Part shown: piece by piece, positions 60,559 to 64,000 of the stretch
How the letters are laid out: every line of letters begins with the position of its first letter
Position numbering within the stretch: position 1 is the first letter of the stretch
NCBI RefSeq assembly: GCF_014647535.1
Contig: NZ_BMPJ01000002.1
Location: 56,983-120,982, forward strand
DNA from: Thermus composti
GTDB lineage: Bacteria > Deinococcota > Deinococci > Deinococcales > Thermaceae
Length of the DNA stretch: 64,000 bases
Reading direction: 5' to 3'
The notes under the pieces: generated by a model
The model's input: only the letters and a program-made list of their open reading frames with translations
What the model was told of the DNA's origin: nothing
Database searches by the model: none
Made by a program: the position numbers and the translations under genes

Positions 60559-63276
60559 ATGACGGAGCAAGCGCTGAAAGAGGCTTTCCTTGCCCTCTCC
60601 CCGGAGGAAAGGGCCCGCTTCCTCGAGGTGGAAAACCGGGAGTGGCTGGAGTCCTTGGAGTACGTCCTCCGGGTGGAGGGATTTGAACGGGTAGAGGAAC
60701 TTTTACACCTTCTGGACCAGTACCTCTTCCTCAAGGGCTACGTGCCCCAAAACCGCCTCTCCACCCCCTACCTCAACACCATCCCCAAGGAGAAGGAGCC
60801 TCCCTACCCCGGGGACCTGGAGCTGGAAAAGCGCATCGCCAACATCCTCCGCTGGAACGTGGCCATGATGGTCACCCGGGCCAACAAGAAGGCGGACGGG
60901 ATCGGGGGGCACATCGCCACCTACGCCTCCATCGCCGAGCTTTACGAGGTGGGCTTCAACCACTTCTTCCGGGGGCCGGAGGCGGGGCTGGACCGGGACC
61001 TGGTCTTCTTCCAGGGGCACGCCTCCCCCGGGAACTACGCCCGGGCCTTCCTGGAGGGAAGGCTTAGGGAGGAGGACCTGGAGAACTTCCGCCGGGAGGT
61101 CCACCCGCCCGTGCCCGGGGGCCGGGGGCTTTCCAGCTACCCCCACCCCTGGCTCATGCCCGATTTCTGGGAGTTCCCCACGGTCTCCATGGGCCTTGGC
61201 CCCATCCAGGCCATCTACCAGGCCCGCTTCATGCGCTACCTCGAGGACCGGGGCCTAAAGCCCAAAAGCTCCGCCAAGGTCTGGGCCTTCCTGGGGGACG
61301 GGGAGCACGACGAGCCCGAGACCGTGGGGGCCTTGCACCTGGCCGCCCGGGAGAGGCTGGACAACCTCATCTTCGTGGTGAACTGCAACCTGCAGCGCCT
61401 GGACGGCCCGGTGCGGGGCAACTCCAAGGTCATCCAGGAGCTAGAGAGGCTCTATAGGGGCGCGGGCTGGCACGTGATCAAGGTGGTCTGGGGCTCGGCC
61501 TGGGACGCCCTCATCGCTAAGGATAAGGAGGGCCACCTCCTCCGCCGCTTTGAGGCCCTGGTGGACGGGGAAAGCCAGCGCTACGCCGCCTTCGGGGGGA
61601 AGGAGCTTAGGGAGCGCTTCTTCAACACCCCCGAGCTCAAAAAGCTCATTGAGGGGATGACGGACGAGGAGCTCACCGAGCTCACCCGGAGCCGGGGCGG
61701 CCACGACCTGGTCAAGGTCTACGCCGCCTACAAGGAGGCGGTGGAACACAAGGGAAGCCCTGTGGTCATCCTGGCCCGCACCATCAAGGGCTACGGCATG
61801 GGGCCCTCGGTCATGGCCAAGAACGTGGCCCACCAGGTGAAGAAGCTCACCGAGGAGGACCTGAAGGAGGCGAGGCGCTTCCTCGGCATCCCCGTCCCCG
61901 AGGAGAAGCTCAAGGAGCTTCCCTACTACCACCCGGGGCCGGACTCCCCCGAGGTGAAGTACCTCCTGGAGCGCCGCAAGGCCCTAGGGGGGTTCGTGCC
62001 CGAGCGTCGGGTGCGGTTCAAAGGGGGCCTCGAGGTCCCGGACGAGGCGTTCTTCCAGGAGTTCTACGAGGGCTCGGGGGGGCGGGAGATCTCCACCACC
62101 ATGGCCTTCGTGCGCATCCTGGCCAAGCTCCTCCGCCACCCCAAGATCGGCCCCTACATCGTCCCCATCGTCCCCGACGAGGCCAGGACCTTCGGCATGG
62201 AGGCGTTGATCGCCCAGGTGGGCATCTACTCCCCCCAGGGGCAGCTTTACATCCCCGTGGACGCCGGCACCCTCACCGCCTACAAGGAGAGCCAGAAGGG
62301 CCAGATCCTGGAGGAGGGGATCACCGAGGCCGGGGCCATGGCCGACTTCATCGCCGCCGGGACCGCCTACGCCCACTGGGGCATCCCCACCATCCCCTTC
62401 CTCATCACCTACTCCATGTTCGGCCTGCAGCGGATCGGGGACCTGGTCTGGGCTGCCGCCGACCAGAGGACCCGGGGCTTTCTCCTGGGGGCCACCGCAG
62501 GCCGCACCACCTTGGCGGGGGAGGGCCTGCAGCACCAGGACGGCCAAAGCCACGTCTACGCCCTGGCCGCCCCCAACCTCTTGGCCTACGACCCCGCCTT
62601 CGCCTACGAGTTCGCCGTGATCCTGGAGGATGGCCTCCGCCGCATGTACGGCAAGGGGGAGGACGTCTTCTACTACATCACCATTGAGAACGAGAACTAC
62701 GCCCACCCCCCCATGCCCGAGCCCCGGGAAAAGGTCAAGGAGGGGATCCTAAAGGGGCTTTACCTCTTCCGGGCGGGGGAGGGGAAGGGCCCAAGGGTGC
62801 AGCTTTTCGGCACCGGCCCCATCCTCAACGAGGCCCTGAAGGCCCAGGAGCTCTTGGCCCAATACGGGGTGGTGGCGGACGTCTGGAGCGCCACCAGCTA
62901 CAAGGCCCTCTACGTGGACGCCATAGAGGCGGAGCGGGAGACCCGCCTTTTGGGCAAGCCCCGGAAGCCCTACGTGGTGGAGGCCCTTCAGGGCCACGAG
63001 GGCCCCGTCGTGGCGGCCACCGACTACCTCAAGGCCTTGCCCAACCTCATCCGGGGCTACCTGGACCGGCCCTTCGCCGTCCTGGGCACCGACGGCTTCG
63101 GCCGCTCCGACACCCGGGAGGCCCTGAGGGACTTCTTTGAGGTGGACGCCCGGCACATCGCCTACGCCGCCCTCGCCCTCCTTTACGAGGAGGGCAAGGT
63201 GAAGAAGCGCACCCTGAACCAGGCCCGGAAGGATCTGGAGCTTAAGCTGGAAGAGGTGCCGCCCCACAGGCGCTAG
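60559..63276 (+). CDS. aceE: Pyruvate dehydrogenase E1 (homodimeric AceE)
   Basis: A 905-residue homodimeric E1, the thiamine-dependent decarboxylase of the pyruvate dehydrogenase complex. Typical parts: [44 protein letters not shown], the thiamine diphosphate motif [12 protein letters not shown] followed by [31 protein letters not shown] and LQHQDGQSH in the second half, and a C-terminal transketolase-like domain ending near [16 protein letters not shown]. Length fits AceE. It lies 9 bp before aceF, the E2 gene. Confidence 0.96.
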   Translation: MTEQALKEAFLALSPEERARFLEVENREWLESLEYVLRVEGFERVEELLHLLDQYLFLKGYVPQNRLSTPYLNTIPKEKEPPYPGDLELEKRIANILRWNVAMMVTRANKKADGIGGHIATYASIAELYEVGFNHFFRGPEAGLDRDLVFFQGHASPGNYARAFLEGRLREEDLENFRREVHPPVPGGRGLSSYPHPWLMPDFWEFPTVSMGLGPIQAIYQARFMRYLEDRGLKPKSSAKVWAFLGDGEHDEPETVGALHLAARERLDNLIFVVNCNLQRLDGPVRGNSKVIQELERLYRGAGWHVIKVVWGSAWDALIAKDKEGHLLRRFEALVDGESQRYAAFGGKELRERFFNTPELKKLIEGMTDEELTELTRSRGGHDLVKVYAAYKEAVEHKGSPVVILARTIKGYGMGPSVMAKNVAHQVKKLTEEDLKEARRFLGIPVPEEKLKELPYYHPGPDSPEVKYLLERRKALGGFVPERRVRFKGGLEVPDEAFFQEFYEGSGGREISTTMAFVRILAKLLRHPKIGPYIVPIVPDEARTFGMEALIAQVGIYSPQGQLYIPVDAGTLTAYKESQKGQILEEGITEAGAMADFIAAGTAYAHWGIPTIPFLITYSMFGLQRIGDLVWAAADQRTRGFLLGATAGRTTLAGEGLQHQDGQSHVYALAAPNLLAYDPAFAYEFAVILEDGLRRMYGKGEDVFYYITIENENYAHPPMPEPREKVKEGILKGLYLFRAGEGKGPRVQLFGTGPILNEALKAQELLAQYGVVADVWSATSYKALYVDAIEAERETRLLGKPRKPYVVEALQGHEGPVVAATDYLKALPNLIRGYLDRPFAVLGTDGFGRSDTREALRDFFEVDARHIAYAALALLYEEGKVKKRTLNQARKDLELKLEEVPPHRR

Positions 63277-63285
63277 GGGGAGACC

Positions 63286-64000
63286 ATGGAGGTGAAGCTA
63301 CCCGAACTGGGCGATAACGTGACGCAGGCCACCGTGGTGGGCGTCCTGGTGAAGGAAGGGGACCGGGTGGAGCCGGGACAGCCCCTTCTGGAGCTGGAGA
63401 CGGACAAGGCGGTGGTGTAGGTGCCCGCCGAGGCGGGCGGGGTGGTAGAGAAGGTCTTGGTCAAGGTGGGGGACGAGGTGCGCCCGGGCCAGCCCATCCT
63501 GGTGCTGGCCGGGGAGGCGGAAGCCCCTCCTAGGGTGGAGGAAAAGCCGGAGCCGCCTGCCTCTAAGGGCGAGAAGGCCCCTGAGGCCGAGGAGAAGCCC
63601 GAACCGGCTCCTAAGGTCCGGGAAGCACCCCCTTCTGCTCCCAAGGAAGCCCCTCCCGCCCCCAAGGAGGCCCCCGCCGAGGGCCGCCTCATCCCCGCGG
63701 CCCCCTCCATAAGGCGGCTCGCCCGGGAGCTCGGGGTGGACCTCACCCGGCTCCGGGGCACGGGGCTTGCCGGGCGGATCACCGAGGAGGACGTGCGCCG
63801 GGCGGCGGGCCTCGAGGCCCCGGCGGGCCCCCTTCCGGCCCCCGCCCCCAGGCTTCCCGACTTCGGCAAGTGGGGCCCGGTGCGCACCGAGCCCATGAGC
63901 GGGGTGCGCAAGGCCACCCTAAGGGCCATGGCCCAGGCCTGGAGCCAGGTGCCCATGGTCACCCACTTTGACGAGGCGGACATCACCGAGCTGGAGGCCT
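63286..64000 (+). pseudogene. aceF: aceF (PDH E2) with in-frame TAG, runs off window
   Basis: Dihydrolipoamide acetyltransferase start. The lipoyl domain begins [20 protein letters not shown] and reaches the lipoylated lysine at residue 41 in ETDKAVV; codon 45 (63418-63420) is TAG where a Glu codon GAG would be expected before VPAEAGGVVEKVLVKVG. After it the same frame stays open to the window end, with an Ala/Pro/Lys/Glu linker (about residues 80-130), an E1/E3-binding domain (APSIRRLARELGVDLTRLRGTG) and the catalytic domain start (SGVRKATLRAMAQAWSQVP). GGGGGAG precedes the ATG. One G-to-T change explains it; it may be real or a sequencing error. Confidence 0.85.

Noticed and set aside
63418-63420. 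TAG in aceF read as a recoded amino acid
   Set aside because: There is no sign of a pyrrolysine system, the position is not catalytic, and the ancestral Glu codon differs by one base, so mutation or error is far simpler.

Overview
This is a chromosomal segment of a Thermus species, close to but apparently not identical with T. thermophilus. The sequence is very GC-rich with strong third-position G/C bias, intergenic gaps are short, neighbouring genes often overlap by 4 to 40 bp, and many promoters place a -10 box 6-7 bp before the start codon (leaderless mRNAs). Gene content is typical of Thermus: an intein-bearing dnaE, a caa3 oxidase built from fused subunits, and a homodimeric pyruvate dehydrogenase E1. 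The species assignment is inference from recognised protein families; no search was run.

Layout. 0-2.6 kb: DNA-uptake genes comEA-comEC. 2.6-9.4 kb: the replication-origin cluster parB-parA-rsmG-mnmG on the minus strand, then dnaA, oriC (8020-8323) and dnaN on the plus strand; three parS-like sites lie inside comEC, rsmG and mnmG. 9.5-12.2 kb: eno-pyk. 12.3-17.1 kb (minus): a secreted protein, a metallo-beta-lactamase-fold protein, dxs, a lipoprotein and pspA. 17.1-26.8 kb: envelope proteins (beta-barrel-like, LolA-like), cysK, slyD, a cold-shock gene, surE, a SAM hydrolase, TPR proteins, ispF, an HD protein, a FUN14-type protein and a 5-formyl-THF cyclo-ligase preceded by a 51-codon gene. 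26.9-31.8 kb: dnaE with a 425-residue intein. 32-34 kb: groES-groL behind a CIRCE-like operator. 34.1-40 kb: an rRNA/tRNA 2'-O-methyltransferase, a GNAT/acyl-CoA-synthetase fusion, pgi and pckA. 40.1-45.4 kb: heme O/A synthase fusion and the caa3 oxidase genes. 45.4-48.1 kb: a dispersed repeat, a frameshifted gene, tRNA-Lys, an aldehyde dehydrogenase, tRNA-Glu and tRNA-Val. 48.1-55 kb (minus): dciA-like, recF, an MFS transporter and the pstSCAB phosphate transporter. 55-60.5 kb: mnmA, a DUF1385 protein, pepA, a PerR-type regulator, ftsB, a small unknown gene and a LysR regulator. 60.5-64 kb: aceE and the start of aceF, which carries an in-frame TAG codon.

How the genes work together. The left part is the chromosome replication and segregation centre: DnaA, its origin, the beta clamp, ParAB and parS. 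Central metabolism is represented by pgi, eno, pyk, pckA and the PDH genes; aerobic respiration by the caa3 set; isoprenoid supply by dxs and ispF; tRNA wobble-uridine modification by mnmG and mnmA. The window is mostly housekeeping. I see no CRISPR array, defence island, prophage or intact insertion sequence. The most interesting signals are the architecture of the origin (convergent DnaA-trio-like arrays around an AT-rich core), the intein, the CIRCE variant, the dispersed hairpin repeat, and three local sequence defects (aceF nonsense codon, a -1 frameshift near 45.7 kb, an odd parA start) that are either real decay or sequencing error.
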